DNA of 40,727 bases from Clostridia bacterium (GTDB lineage Bacteria > Bacillota > Clostridia > UMGS1883), in the NCBI GenBank assembly GCA_021202495.1, contig JAJQCX010000087.1, forward strand, positions 1-40,727, read 5' to 3'. Position 1 is the stretch's first letter, and each line of letters opens with the position of its first letter. Both the position numbers and the translations under genes were made by a program. Shown here piece after piece: positions 27,770 through 36,221 of this stretch. The notes under the pieces are model-generated. The model searched no databases and was not told the DNA's origin. It saw only the letters and a program-made list of their open reading frames with translations.

Positions 27770-27963
27770 TTCGCGGCTGAACACGGGGACAAGCTCCGCT
27801 TTTCCCCGTAAACCTCTTTTCACATCGCGCGCTTACGCTTACGCCTGCCTACGGCAGGCTACCGCGATAGAAGAGTCAAAAACCAAAGACGCTTTGGTTT
27901 TTGACGATTTTACGCGGGGCATTTCCTCCCCCCGCCGAGACAACGCAGAGCGTTTTCTCGGCG
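27770..27963 (-). repeat. Array of consecutive hairpins in the leader upstream of pyrB
   Basis: Stems: CGCCGAGAcAACGC/GCGTTtTCTCGGCG (27933-27963), GCGGGG/CCCCGC (27914-27935), GTCAAAAACCAAAG-acg-CTTTGGTTTTTGAC (27875-27905), ATCGCG..GCCTGCC-tac-GGCAGGC..CGCGAT (27824-27868), ACGGGG/CCCCGT (about 27782-27809), TTCAGCCGC-ttc-GCGGCTGAA. Confidence 0.75.
27779..27824. repeat. 46-bp direct repeat, copy 1
   Basis: GAACACGGGGACAAGCTCCGCTTTTCCCCGTAAACCTCTTTTCACA, identical to 34078-34123. Confidence 0.92.
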
Positions 27964-27983
27964 CTCTTTTCAGTGAGTGCCAT

Positions 27984-28913
27984 TCATTTCAAGGCTGAGC
28001 TGTTACTGTTCCGCAAAATCTCCAGCACCCGTGCAAAATCTTCGGGCAAGGGAGCCTCAAAACGCATTTGTTCCTTTGTTCTCGGATGTATAAAGCCTAT
28101 TTTCCCCGCATGGAGCAGCTGCCCCGCAAGGTTAAATTCCTCTTTTTTCACGCCGTATGTCTTGTCGCCCACAATGGGATGACCTATATATTTCATGTGC
28201 ACTCTTATCTGGTGCGTTCTTCCCGTCCGCAGCTTGCAGCGCACGAGAGTGTATTTTCCAAACCTCTCCTCGACGAAAAAGTCCGTCACCGCATCACGCG
28301 CGTTTTTGTCCGTCACGCACATCTTTTTTCTGTCCGCATTATCGCGCCCTATCGACGCTTCAACCTTACCCTCGTCTTCTTTTATGTTTCCATGCACGAG
28401 CGCAAAATATTCTCTCGAAAGTGTGCGGTCGGAAAGCTGCGCCGAGAGCGCCGCGTGCGCCTCGTTCGTCTTTGCCACACACAAAAGCCCCGTCGTATCC
28501 TTGTCAATTCGGTGCACTATCCCCGGTCGCAGCGCCCCGTTTATCCCCGAAAGGTGCCCCTTCGCGTGAAAAAGCACCGCGTTTACAAGCGTTCCCGTTT
28601 CGCTTCCCGGTGCGGGATGCACCACCATCCCGCGCGGCTTATTTATCACCATCACATCGTCGTCCTCATAGACGATGTCAAGCGGTATGTCCTCCGGCTT
28701 TGCCTCAATTTCTTGGGGCTCCGGCATTTCAAATTCTATAACGTCGCCCGGTTTTAATTTATAAGAAGCGTTTTTTGCCTTTCCGTTGACAAATATCTTT
28801 CCCTCGTCAAAAAGCCGCTTTACATATGAGCGCGAAACGCCCTCTACATTTTCGGCGATGTATTTGTCGCAGCGCTCACAGCTTTCAGCTGTGAGTCTCA
28901 CCGCGTCACTCAT
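27984..28913 (-). CDS. RluD/RluA family 23S rRNA pseudouridine synthase
   Basis: S4 domain 'RCDKYIAENVEGVSRSYVKRLFDEGKIFVNGK', catalytic 'GIVHRIDKDTTGLLCVAKT'. ATG 28913 (MSDAVRL) overlaps the lspA stop; the track start at 28985 is an antisense-frame extension. Confidence 0.94.
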   Translation of the reverse strand: MSDAVRLTAESCERCDKYIAENVEGVSRSYVKRLFDEGKIFVNGKAKNASYKLKPGDVIEFEMPEPQEIEAKPEDIPLDIVYEDDDVMVINKPRGMVVHPAPGSETGTLVNAVLFHAKGHLSGINGALRPGIVHRIDKDTTGLLCVAKTNEAHAALSAQLSDRTLSREYFALVHGNIKEDEGKVEASIGRDNADRKKMCVTDKNARDAVTDFFVEERFGKYTLVRCKLRTGRTHQIRVHMKYIGHPIVGDKTYGVKKEEFNLAGQLLHAGKIGFIHPRTKEQMRFEAPLPEDFARVLEILRNSNSSALK

Positions 28914-29466
28914 TTTCCGCGCCTTCTTCCGCGCTTTCAACGTCCTTGCTTTCGTCTTCCGCACTTTCAACTTCCGCGCTTTCATCCTCCGATTTTCTCA
29001 AATCGAGCAGCGCGTAGAGCACAACAAGCCCCGCGCCGACGCATATCGCGCAGTCGGCAACGTTAAATACCGGGAAATCCATAAACGCCAAGTCGATAAA
29101 ATCGCGCACATATCCAAAGCGCAGCCTATCCGCCAAATTGCCCGCCGCGCCCGCCAAAATGAGCGCCGCCGCCGCAAATTCAAGCATGCTTTGCGGCTTG
29201 AATTTTTTAAAATACCAAATGACCGCCACAAAAACCGCAAGCGTCAGAACCGTGAACAGAACCCTCTGCCCCTGCATAATGCCAAACGCCGCGCCGGAAT
29301 TTTTAACATAAGTGAAATTCAAAATTCCCTTTATCGCGCTCACGCTTTTGCCCTCATATTGCAGCAGCAAATCCACCGCCGTTTTCGTCGCCCTGTCAAG
29401 TATAAGCACGACAAAAGCCAAAATAACGGCAAAAATATATTTTCCCTTAAGCGATTTTGTTTTCAA
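28906..29466 (-). CDS. lspA: Lipoprotein signal peptidase
   Basis: 'NFTYVKNSGAAFGIMQG', 'LILAGAAGNLADRLRFGYVRDFIDL', 'FPVFNVADCAICVG'. Likely TTG start at 29466 with GGGGG SD. Low-complexity acidic C-terminal tail. Confidence 0.92.
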   Translation of the reverse strand: MKTKSLKGKYIFAVILAFVVLILDRATKTAVDLLLQYEGKSVSAIKGILNFTYVKNSGAAFGIMQGQRVLFTVLTLAVFVAVIWYFKKFKPQSMLEFAAAALILAGAAGNLADRLRFGYVRDFIDLAFMDFPVFNVADCAICVGAGLVVLYALLDLRKSEDESAEVESAEDESKDVESAEEGAENE

Positions 29467-29484
29467 AACAGAACCCCCATAGCA

Positions 29485-29517
29485 TTTCGTCACAGGGAAA
29501 AACTCTCTGTGACGAAA
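29485..29517. repeat. Perfect 11-bp hairpin between ileS and lspA
   Basis: TTTCGTCACAG ... CTGTGACGAAA; no T-run follows on the transcribed strand. Confidence 0.7.
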
Positions 29518-29522
29518 CAAAT

Positions 29523-32282
29523 TTAATCGACTGCTATTCCCATGTTCTTTGCGCACTTTGCGCAGATTGTCGGATGCAGCTCAATCTTTCCGACCGTTTC
29601 CGAAACCGTCCAGCAGCGTTCGCACTTTGCACCTTCAGCCGGATAAACCGAAACCTTGTCCTCGCCCTTTACGACCTCGGCTTTTGAAACGATGAACACT
29701 TCCGCAAGCTCGTCTTCGACGCTCTTTAAGAAATCGTAATCCGCATCCGCTTCAATCACAACCTTTGCCTCAAGGCTCTTTCCTATCTTCTTTTCAGCTC
29801 TCGCTTCCTCAAGAGCTTTAAGCACGTTTTCACGCACGGAGAGCAGCTTATCCCACTTAGCCTCAATCGCGTCGTCGTGATATTTGTCATTCGGCTTTGC
29901 CATGTCGTTCATAACTGCCGAAAATGCCTTCGCGTCGGCAGTGTGGGGCATATAGCTCCAAATTTCGTCCGCCGTATAGCAGAGAACCGGCGCAATCATG
30001 CGTACAAGCGAATCGAGCACAATGTACATCGCGCTCTGCGCACTTCTTCTCTCCTTCGAGCCTGCCGCCGTCGTGTAAAGTCTGTCCTTTATAATATCAA
30101 GATAAATGTTGCTCATGTCAACAACGCAGAAGTTGTGCAGATTATGATAAATCATGTGGAATTCATAATCCTCATACGCCGAAACAACCTTTTCAACGAC
30201 CTTGTTCAGTCTTATCAGCGCCCACTTGTCAATCTCCTGCATCTCACCATAGTCGACCATGTCAGTCTGCGGGTCAAAATCGGCTATGTTTCCGAGTATA
30301 AACCTCGCCGTGTTTCTTATCTTTCTGTAAGCCTCGGAAAGCTGCTTCAAAATCTCCTCCGAAATTGTCATGTCGGTCTTGTAATCCGCCGAAACAACCC
30401 ACAGTCTCAAAATATCCGCGCCGTAACGCGAAATTATGTCAGCCGGGCTAATGCCGTTGCCCTTCGACTTGCTCATCTTCTGACGCTCTTTGTCGACAAT
30501 CATGCCGTGCGTGATAACAATTTTGTACGGCGCGCAGCCGCGTGCCGCAATGCTCGTCAAAAGCGATGACTGGAACCATCCTCTGTGCTGGTCGTTACCT
30601 TCAAGATAAATATCAGCCGGGAACTGCAGCGACTTTTTCACGTCAAGCACGCCGCTGTGGCTTGAGCCCGAATCGAACCAAACGTCCATGATGTCGGTTT
30701 CTTTTCTGAACTTCGCGCAGCCGCATTTGCACTTTGTCCCTTCGGGCAAAATCTCCTCCGGCGTCTCCGTCCACCATGCGTCCGATCCCTTTTCACCGAA
30801 AAGCTTTGCCACGGAATTTATCGATTCCTCCGTCGCCAGCGGCTCGCCGCACTCCTCGCAGTAGAATATCGGAATGGGCACGCCCCAAGTCCTCTGACGG
30901 GAAATGCACCAGTCGTTGCGGTCGAGCACCATCGACTTAATTCTGTCCTCGCCCCAAGCGGGAATCCATCTCACGCCCTCAATCGCCTTAACCGCTTCCT
31001 CTTTTATGTCCTCAACCGACGCAAACCACTGCTCCGTCGCGCGGAAAACAATCGGCTCATGGCATCTCCAGCAGTGCGGATACTGGTGGATAATCGGGTC
31101 AATCGCGAAAAGCATATTGTCCTTTTTCAGTCTTTCAAGTATCTTCGGGTTACTGTCCGCATAAAACAGCCCCGCAAATTCGCCCGCAAGCTCATTCATA
31201 TAGCCCTTGCTGTCAACCGGCACAACAATAGGAATGTCCTTATATCTCTGGCACGCCACATAGTCCTCAACGCCGTGTCCGGGTGCTGTGTGTACGCAGC
31301 CCGTGCCGGCTTCGAGCGTAACATGGTCGCCCGTTATAACAAGGCTCTTTCTCTCCTCGATAAACGGATGCTGACACTTGATATATTCCAAATCCGCGCC
31401 CTTGCATGCGGCAACGGTCTCATATTCCGTTATTCCGCCCGCCTTCATCGCGCTTTCAACAAGCTCCGTCGCCAAAATGTATATTTCGCCGTTAGCCTTA
31501 ACCAAGCTGTATTCAAAATCCGCATTCACCGCAATCGCCACGTTTGCCGGCAGCGTCCACGTTGTCGTCGTCCAAATAACGAAATATACGTTTTTCGGGT
31601 CAACTCCGAGCTTTGCAAGCTCCCCGTTGTCCTCGCAAACGTTGAATTTTACATAGATAGAATCCGTCTTGTCCTCGGCATATTCAATTTCCGCCTCCGC
31701 GAGCGCTGTTTCGCAGTCGGGGCACCAGTAAATGGGCTTCAATCCGCGGTATATATAGCCCTTCTTCACCATTTCTCCGAATATTTTAATCTGCTTTTCC
31801 TCAAACTTGGGATCGAGCGTAACATAAATATCGTCCCAATCGCCAATCGAGCCGAGCCTTTGTATCTGCTTTTTCTGATTTTCAACATAGCCCAGCGCAA
31901 AGTCGCGGCACGTTTCGCGGAACTTCACAACGCCCACCGCGTCGCGGTTGATGCCCAGCTTCTTTATCGCCTGACGCTCAATCGGAAGCCCGTGAGTGTC
32001 CCATCCGTGTATATACGGCGCTTTATAGCCGCTCATGTTCTTATATCTTGTGATAATGTCCTTGAGGGTCTTATTTAACGCATGCCCCATGTGCATATCG
32101 CCGTTAGCATACGGCGGGCCGTCATGCAGCACAAGCAAGGGCTTGCCCTCGTTTGACTCCATTAGCTTTCCGTACAAGTCCTCGTCAAGCCATTTTTTCA
32201 GGATTTCAGGTTCTCTCTGCGGAAGCGACGCCCTCATCGGGAACTGTGTCTTCGGCAGGTTCAACGTCTGACTGTAATCCAT
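29523..32282 (-). CDS. ileS: Isoleucyl-tRNA synthetase
   Basis: 'HDGPPYANGDMHMGHALNKTLKDII', 'KMSKSKGNGISPADIISRYGADILRLW', C-terminal zinc 'CERCWTVSETVGKIELHPTICAKCAKN'. ATG 32282 (MDYSQTL) preferred. Confidence 0.97.
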   Translation of the reverse strand: MDYSQTLNLPKTQFPMRASLPQREPEILKKWLDEDLYGKLMESNEGKPLLVLHDGPPYANGDMHMGHALNKTLKDIITRYKNMSGYKAPYIHGWDTHGLPIERQAIKKLGINRDAVGVVKFRETCRDFALGYVENQKKQIQRLGSIGDWDDIYVTLDPKFEEKQIKIFGEMVKKGYIYRGLKPIYWCPDCETALAEAEIEYAEDKTDSIYVKFNVCEDNGELAKLGVDPKNVYFVIWTTTTWTLPANVAIAVNADFEYSLVKANGEIYILATELVESAMKAGGITEYETVAACKGADLEYIKCQHPFIEERKSLVITGDHVTLEAGTGCVHTAPGHGVEDYVACQRYKDIPIVVPVDSKGYMNELAGEFAGLFYADSNPKILERLKKDNMLFAIDPIIHQYPHCWRCHEPIVFRATEQWFASVEDIKEEAVKAIEGVRWIPAWGEDRIKSMVLDRNDWCISRQRTWGVPIPIFYCEECGEPLATEESINSVAKLFGEKGSDAWWTETPEEILPEGTKCKCGCAKFRKETDIMDVWFDSGSSHSGVLDVKKSLQFPADIYLEGNDQHRGWFQSSLLTSIAARGCAPYKIVITHGMIVDKERQKMSKSKGNGISPADIISRYGADILRLWVVSADYKTDMTISEEILKQLSEAYRKIRNTARFILGNIADFDPQTDMVDYGEMQEIDKWALIRLNKVVEKVVSAYEDYEFHMIYHNLHNFCVVDMSNIYLDIIKDRLYTTAAGSKERRSAQSAMYIVLDSLVRMIAPVLCYTADEIWSYMPHTADAKAFSAVMNDMAKPNDKYHDDAIEAKWDKLLSVRENVLKALEEARAEKKIGKSLEAKVVIEADADYDFLKSVEDELAEVFIVSKAEVVKGEDKVSVYPAEGAKCERCWTVSETVGKIELHPTICAKCAKNMGIAVD

Positions 32283-32739
32283 CCTTATCACTCCTCAAAT
32301 TTATTAATTTAGCTGTAAGCTCTTTTTGCACATTTAAAATTGAATCTATCTGTAAACCGTAAGAAAGAATATCTCTCTCGGTCTGTTCCTTCATCCTCAG
32401 TGTCTGCGCCGCGTCGGCTCTTGCCGCCTCGCGTATCAGCGTCGCCTCGTTTTCGGCTCTTTCCAATATGACCTGCGCCTTCTGCTCCGCGCCCTTTGCC
32501 AAATCGTCCGCAGCCTTTTGCGCCACAACAAGCGTCTCGCGCATGGTGTCCTCCATGCTCTTATATTTATTCACCAAATCCTCCAAAACCTCAAGTCTGT
32601 CCTTGAGCTTTATGTTCTCCTTGTAAAGCGCCTCATAGTCGCCTTGAATTACAGGCATCATTTCGTCGATGTCCGCTCTTTTATATCCTCCGATCGATTT
32701 GCGAAACTCAATCTTCTGAATTTCAAGAGGTGTCAGCAT
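32206..32739 (-). CDS. divIVA: DivIVA domain protein
   Basis: 'MLTPLEIQKIEFRKSIGGYKRADIDEMM' DivIVA N-terminus followed by coiled coil. The 3' end overlaps ileS by 77 nt. Confidence 0.92.
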   Translation of the reverse strand: MLTPLEIQKIEFRKSIGGYKRADIDEMMPVIQGDYEALYKENIKLKDRLEVLEDLVNKYKSMEDTMRETLVVAQKAADDLAKGAEQKAQVILERAENEATLIREAARADAAQTLRMKEQTERDILSYGLQIDSILNVQKELTAKLINLRSDKDGLQSDVEPAEDTVPDEGVASAERT

Positions 32740-32766
32740 AAAACAATCAACTCCCTTAGATGTACT

Positions 32767-33537
32767 TCAAATGTACTTCTTTATCGTCACATAAATGCGT
32801 CCCTTTTTCGAAAGACCCGACGTTGACGCAACAATGCCTTTTCCGTGGCGGCGCACCGAAATTATGTCCCCTTCTTTTATTTCCCTGTCGCATTTTACGC
32901 AAAGGCGCTGATTTAAGAAAAACATTTGATTTTCAATCATCTCCGCCGCCTTTGAGCGCGACGTCGAAAGCATCACCGAAACGACGCTGTCGGCTCGAAG
33001 GCTTGCAACCGTCCCCGTCACCTCTTCAAACCGCGCCTCAACGTGAAGCTCACAAGGCTCGGTAATCTCCGAGCGCACACTGACGCCTCCGACCGCGGTA
33101 AGGCTCTGCGCAACATATTTCGCCGTTTTTTCCTCGGCAAATAAAACCGCGTCCTCACCACGCACCAAAATGTCGCCCACACGGCAGCGCTCAATTCCGA
33201 GCGACAAAACGCTGCCCAAAAAATCGGGAGGCTTTAATCTTACAATCCCGCTCCACGTTATCCTCACGGCTTTTATCGGAAAATAAATCTCCTCATCCGC
33301 GACAGATGAAAACGCCAGCATAACACGCGCCGCGCCCTCATAGCCGCCGCCTGCGCTCCGGAATGTTTCACCGATGTACTTTTCGCGGTTTAAAAATTCG
33401 CCGTATTCTCTTTCCGACAAAAACTGCGTGAACATTACTCTGCCGCTCTTTTCCGCGGCGGCAGCCTTGTCAAAAACCTTTTCCAGCGCCTCTCGGTCTT
33501 CCGCCGTCAACGCCGCCAAAAATTTTTCTCTGTCCAT
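32767..33537 (-). CDS. ylmH: YlmH-like S4-domain RNA-binding protein
   Basis: C-terminal S4 domain 'SRSKAAEMIENQMFFLNQRLCVKCDREIKEGDIISVRRHGKG'; position between sepF and divIVA. Confidence 0.9.
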   Translation of the reverse strand: MDREKFLAALTAEDREALEKVFDKAAAAEKSGRVMFTQFLSEREYGEFLNREKYIGETFRSAGGGYEGAARVMLAFSSVADEEIYFPIKAVRITWSGIVRLKPPDFLGSVLSLGIERCRVGDILVRGEDAVLFAEEKTAKYVAQSLTAVGGVSVRSEITEPCELHVEARFEEVTGTVASLRADSVVSVMLSTSRSKAAEMIENQMFFLNQRLCVKCDREIKEGDIISVRRHGKGIVASTSGLSKKGRIYVTIKKYI

Positions 33538-34029
33538 TTATATATCCAACGAAAAGTCGTTCGAGCCGTAAAGACTCTCCTTAATGTCGCCGGTAATCTT
33601 CACGCCGTTGGGCGTCACTATAAATATTTCCTTCGACGCTTTTTCCACCGAGCCGTCAAGTGCATACGATGCGCCGCAAACCATGTCAACTACGCGCACG
33701 GCATCGCTGTGGTCAAGCCTTGCAAGGTTAAACACCACAGGGATTCTCTGCTTCATATGATCGACTATCGTCCTTGCGCCCTCAAACGTGTCAAGCTTCA
33801 AAAGGGCAATCTCCTGCGCACCGCCGGAATTAAGCGTCACAACCTTGCCTTTCTTCACTCCCGGAGCCGAAAAATCCTCCGACGTGCGAGTTGTCTGCAC
33901 CGTCTGTGTTGTCTGACGTGTCTTTGTTCGCTTTTCCTCCTTAGGCGTTACCTCTTCCTCTTCGCCTTCATCGTCTTCCAGTGTAAACAGCATGTTCTTA
34001 AATTGTTTCATTGCGTCTGAAAGTGCCAA
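33538..34029 (-). CDS. sepF: Cell division protein SepF
   Basis: 'VTLNSGGAQEIALLKLDTFEGARTIVDHMKQRIPVVFNLARLDHSDAVRVVDMVCGASYALDGSVEKASKEIFIVTPNGV'. Confidence 0.93.
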   Translation of the reverse strand: MALSDAMKQFKNMLFTLEDDEGEEEEVTPKEEKRTKTRQTTQTVQTTRTSEDFSAPGVKKGKVVTLNSGGAQEIALLKLDTFEGARTIVDHMKQRIPVVFNLARLDHSDAVRVVDMVCGASYALDGSVEKASKEIFIVTPNGVKITGDIKESLYGSNDFSLDI

Positions 34030-34077
34030 TTTGTTCTCCCCCTATCTTTTTGTATATGGTTCGGCGGCTGCGCCGCC

Positions 34078-34123
34078 GAACACGGGGACAAGCTCCGCTT
34101 TTCCCCGTAAACCTCTTTTCACA
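34078..34123. repeat. 46-bp direct repeat, copy 2
   Basis: Identical to 27779-27824; also preceded by a hairpin (TTCGGCGGC-tgc-GCCGCCGAA). Confidence 0.92.
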
Positions 34124-34125
34124 GT

Positions 34126-34788
34126 TTAATCGCGCTTCCCGAAAATTGCCGAACCTACCCGAACGTGCGTCGCACCTTCTTCGACGGCAGCGGTATAATC
34201 CCCGCTCATGCCCATCGAAAGAATGTCAAAGCCGTCGTACTCTTCAAACAATTCTCTTGCGCGTCTGAAAATCGGACGCGCCTCGTCGCTATTTTCGCAT
34301 TTGGGAGCCATTGTCATCAGCCCGCGCACCCGCACGTGCCCCAACTCCCCTATCTTATTCATTATATCGGGTATTTCCTCAATTGTCAAACCATATTTGC
34401 TTTTTTCTCCCGATATATTTATTTCAAGCAGCACATTTTGCACAATATTTTGCATTGCGGTGCGTCTTTCCGTTTCGCTCAAAAGCTCCCACGAATCGAT
34501 AGAATGAATGAGCTCGGTTTTCCCCGCAATGTATTTCACCTTGTTTTTCTGCAAATGACCTATCAAGTGCCACCTTGCGCCCTTGACCTTCTCCATCTTG
34601 TCGACCATTTCCTGCACTCTGTTTTCGCCCAATATCACGCAGCCCGCGTCAACCGCCTCCCGCACTCTTTCGGGCGGCATCGTCTTTGAAACGGCAATCA
34701 GCGTCACGTCGTTTTTTCGCCCCGCTCTTTCGCACGCCTTTTCAATATTCTCGCGCACCCGCTCAATATTTTCCGCAATTTCGCTCAT
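34126..34788 (-). CDS. YggS family PLP-binding homeostasis protein
   Basis: 'VTLIAVSKTMPPERVREAVDAGCVILGENRVQEMVDKME', 'WHLIGHLQKNKVKYI', 'LSMGMSGDYTAAVEEGATHVRVGSAIFG'. ATG 34788 overlaps the aroE-aroK TGA. Confidence 0.94.
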   Translation of the reverse strand: MSEIAENIERVRENIEKACERAGRKNDVTLIAVSKTMPPERVREAVDAGCVILGENRVQEMVDKMEKVKGARWHLIGHLQKNKVKYIAGKTELIHSIDSWELLSETERRTAMQNIVQNVLLEINISGEKSKYGLTIEEIPDIMNKIGELGHVRVRGLMTMAPKCENSDEARPIFRRARELFEEYDGFDILSMGMSGDYTAAVEEGATHVRVGSAIFGKRD

Positions 34789-36143
34789 TCCAAAGCCCCC
34801 TTTAAGCAATGCTCATAGTAAAGGTCAAGTATCGCTCCCGCGCTTTCTTCCTTCTCCGCGTCGGTCACGTCAAGCGCGGCGTCGCAGTTTTGATAAAACG
34901 GCTCTCTTTCCTCCAAAAGCTTTGCCGCCTCCTCCTTCGTCTTTCCCGAAAGAAGCGGGCGAGAGTCGGTATTGTCTCCGATGTTTTTGTAAACTCTGTC
35001 AATGTCCGCCTTAAGCCTCACAATAAATCCGTTCTGCCGCAAAATATCTATGTTTTCCTTTCGCAGCACGGCTCCGCCGCCAAGCGAAATCACGGCTCCC
35101 TGCTCCTTCGCCGCCCGCTTTATCGTCTCACTCTCAAGGTCGCGGAAATATTTTTCGCCCTTTTCCTTAAATATATCCGTTATCTTCCCATGCTCGCGCT
35201 CTATCACGTCATCCGTGTCGATAAACCGCATGCCGACTCTTGACGCAATCTCGCGCCCGACCGCGCTTTTCCCCGTGCCCATAAAGCCCGTCAGCACGAT
35301 GTTCTTTTTCATCGCCGTCATGGCGTAAAGCGCGTCAACTATAGTTTCGTCAACTTTTTTTCCCGTAAAGCGTTCAAACGCCGCCACCGCCTGATAAATG
35401 AGCATCCCAATCCCGCCGACGCATTTCAGCCCCACCGAGCCCGCCATTTTCAAAAACATCGTCCTTCGCGGACAATACACAATGTCCGCCGCCACGGCGC
35501 TCTTTTTCATTTTTTTAAACACTCTCATGTCGTCAATCGGGCTCAAATCGCTGTTCATGCCGACGCTCGTCGCGTTTATCAGTATGTCCGCATCGTAAAC
35601 GTCCTCAACCCTTTTTGCCTTTTTGGGGTAATATTTGTTTATCCTTTCGCACAGCGCGTCCGCCTTGTCAGCCGTCCTGTTTTTTATCTCAATTTCCTTC
35701 GCGCCCGCCTCCGCCAACGCCATCGCAACGCCCATCGCCGCGCCGCCCGCGCCCAATATAACGCAAGTTTTGCCCTTAACGTCAACTCCCTCGCGCTTAA
35801 GGCTTCGTATAAATCCCTCGCCGTCGGTGTTATAACCTTTAATTTTTCCGTTTTCGTTCACGAGAGTGTTGCACGCGCCCATTCTCTTTGCCGCTCCGTC
35901 AACCTCATCCGCCAATCGGAACGCCTCCGTTTTGTGCGGAATTGTCACGTTCAATCCGCGGATATTCAGCGCCTTCATGCCGCGCAGCGCATTTTCCATC
36001 TCGCCCTTTTCGACCCTGTAGGCGCAGTATGTATAATCAAGCCCCGTCAAACGCGCCATAGTGTTGTGCAAAAGAGGCGACAAGCTGTGCTCCACCGGGC
36101 AGCCCACAACACCCAAGCTCACCGTTTTTCCGTTAATACCCAT
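34785..36143 (-). CDS. Bifunctional shikimate dehydrogenase / shikimate kinase (AroE-AroK fusion)
   Basis: AroE: 'GVVGCPVEHSLSPLLHNTM', 'LNVTIPHKTEAFRLADEV', 'GYNTDGEGFIRSL', 'VILGAGGAAMGVAMAL'. AroK: 'NIVLTGFMGTGKSAVGREIASRVGMRFIDTDDVIE', 'ISLGGGAVL', in one continuous ORF. Confidence 0.95.
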   Translation of the reverse strand: MGINGKTVSLGVVGCPVEHSLSPLLHNTMARLTGLDYTYCAYRVEKGEMENALRGMKALNIRGLNVTIPHKTEAFRLADEVDGAAKRMGACNTLVNENGKIKGYNTDGEGFIRSLKREGVDVKGKTCVILGAGGAAMGVAMALAEAGAKEIEIKNRTADKADALCERINKYYPKKAKRVEDVYDADILINATSVGMNSDLSPIDDMRVFKKMKKSAVAADIVYCPRRTMFLKMAGSVGLKCVGGIGMLIYQAVAAFERFTGKKVDETIVDALYAMTAMKKNIVLTGFMGTGKSAVGREIASRVGMRFIDTDDVIEREHGKITDIFKEKGEKYFRDLESETIKRAAKEQGAVISLGGGAVLRKENIDILRQNGFIVRLKADIDRVYKNIGDNTDSRPLLSGKTKEEAAKLLEEREPFYQNCDAALDVTDAEKEESAGAILDLYYEHCLKGALE

Positions 36144-36221
36144 ACCTTTTACCCCCTTCGTACCTTTCCGCGCGAGCCGCGCGTCAATTTAAATTTTGCA
36201 CAGCAAAATTCTTCCTCAACT

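Noticed and set aside
27744-27983. Known PyrR attenuator upstream of pyrB
   Set aside because: Hairpins are abundant, but I could not recognise the conserved PyrR-binding loop; left as an open question in findings.
31059-32078. 339-aa plus-strand ORF opposite ileS
   Set aside because: Shadow ORF of a highly conserved synthetase; no start context or homology signature recognised.
32283-32766. Looked for a T-box riboswitch upstream of ileS (and metG)
   Set aside because: The upstream region is occupied by divIVA coding sequence (or pyrE for metG), with no leader space; no T-box motif seen.
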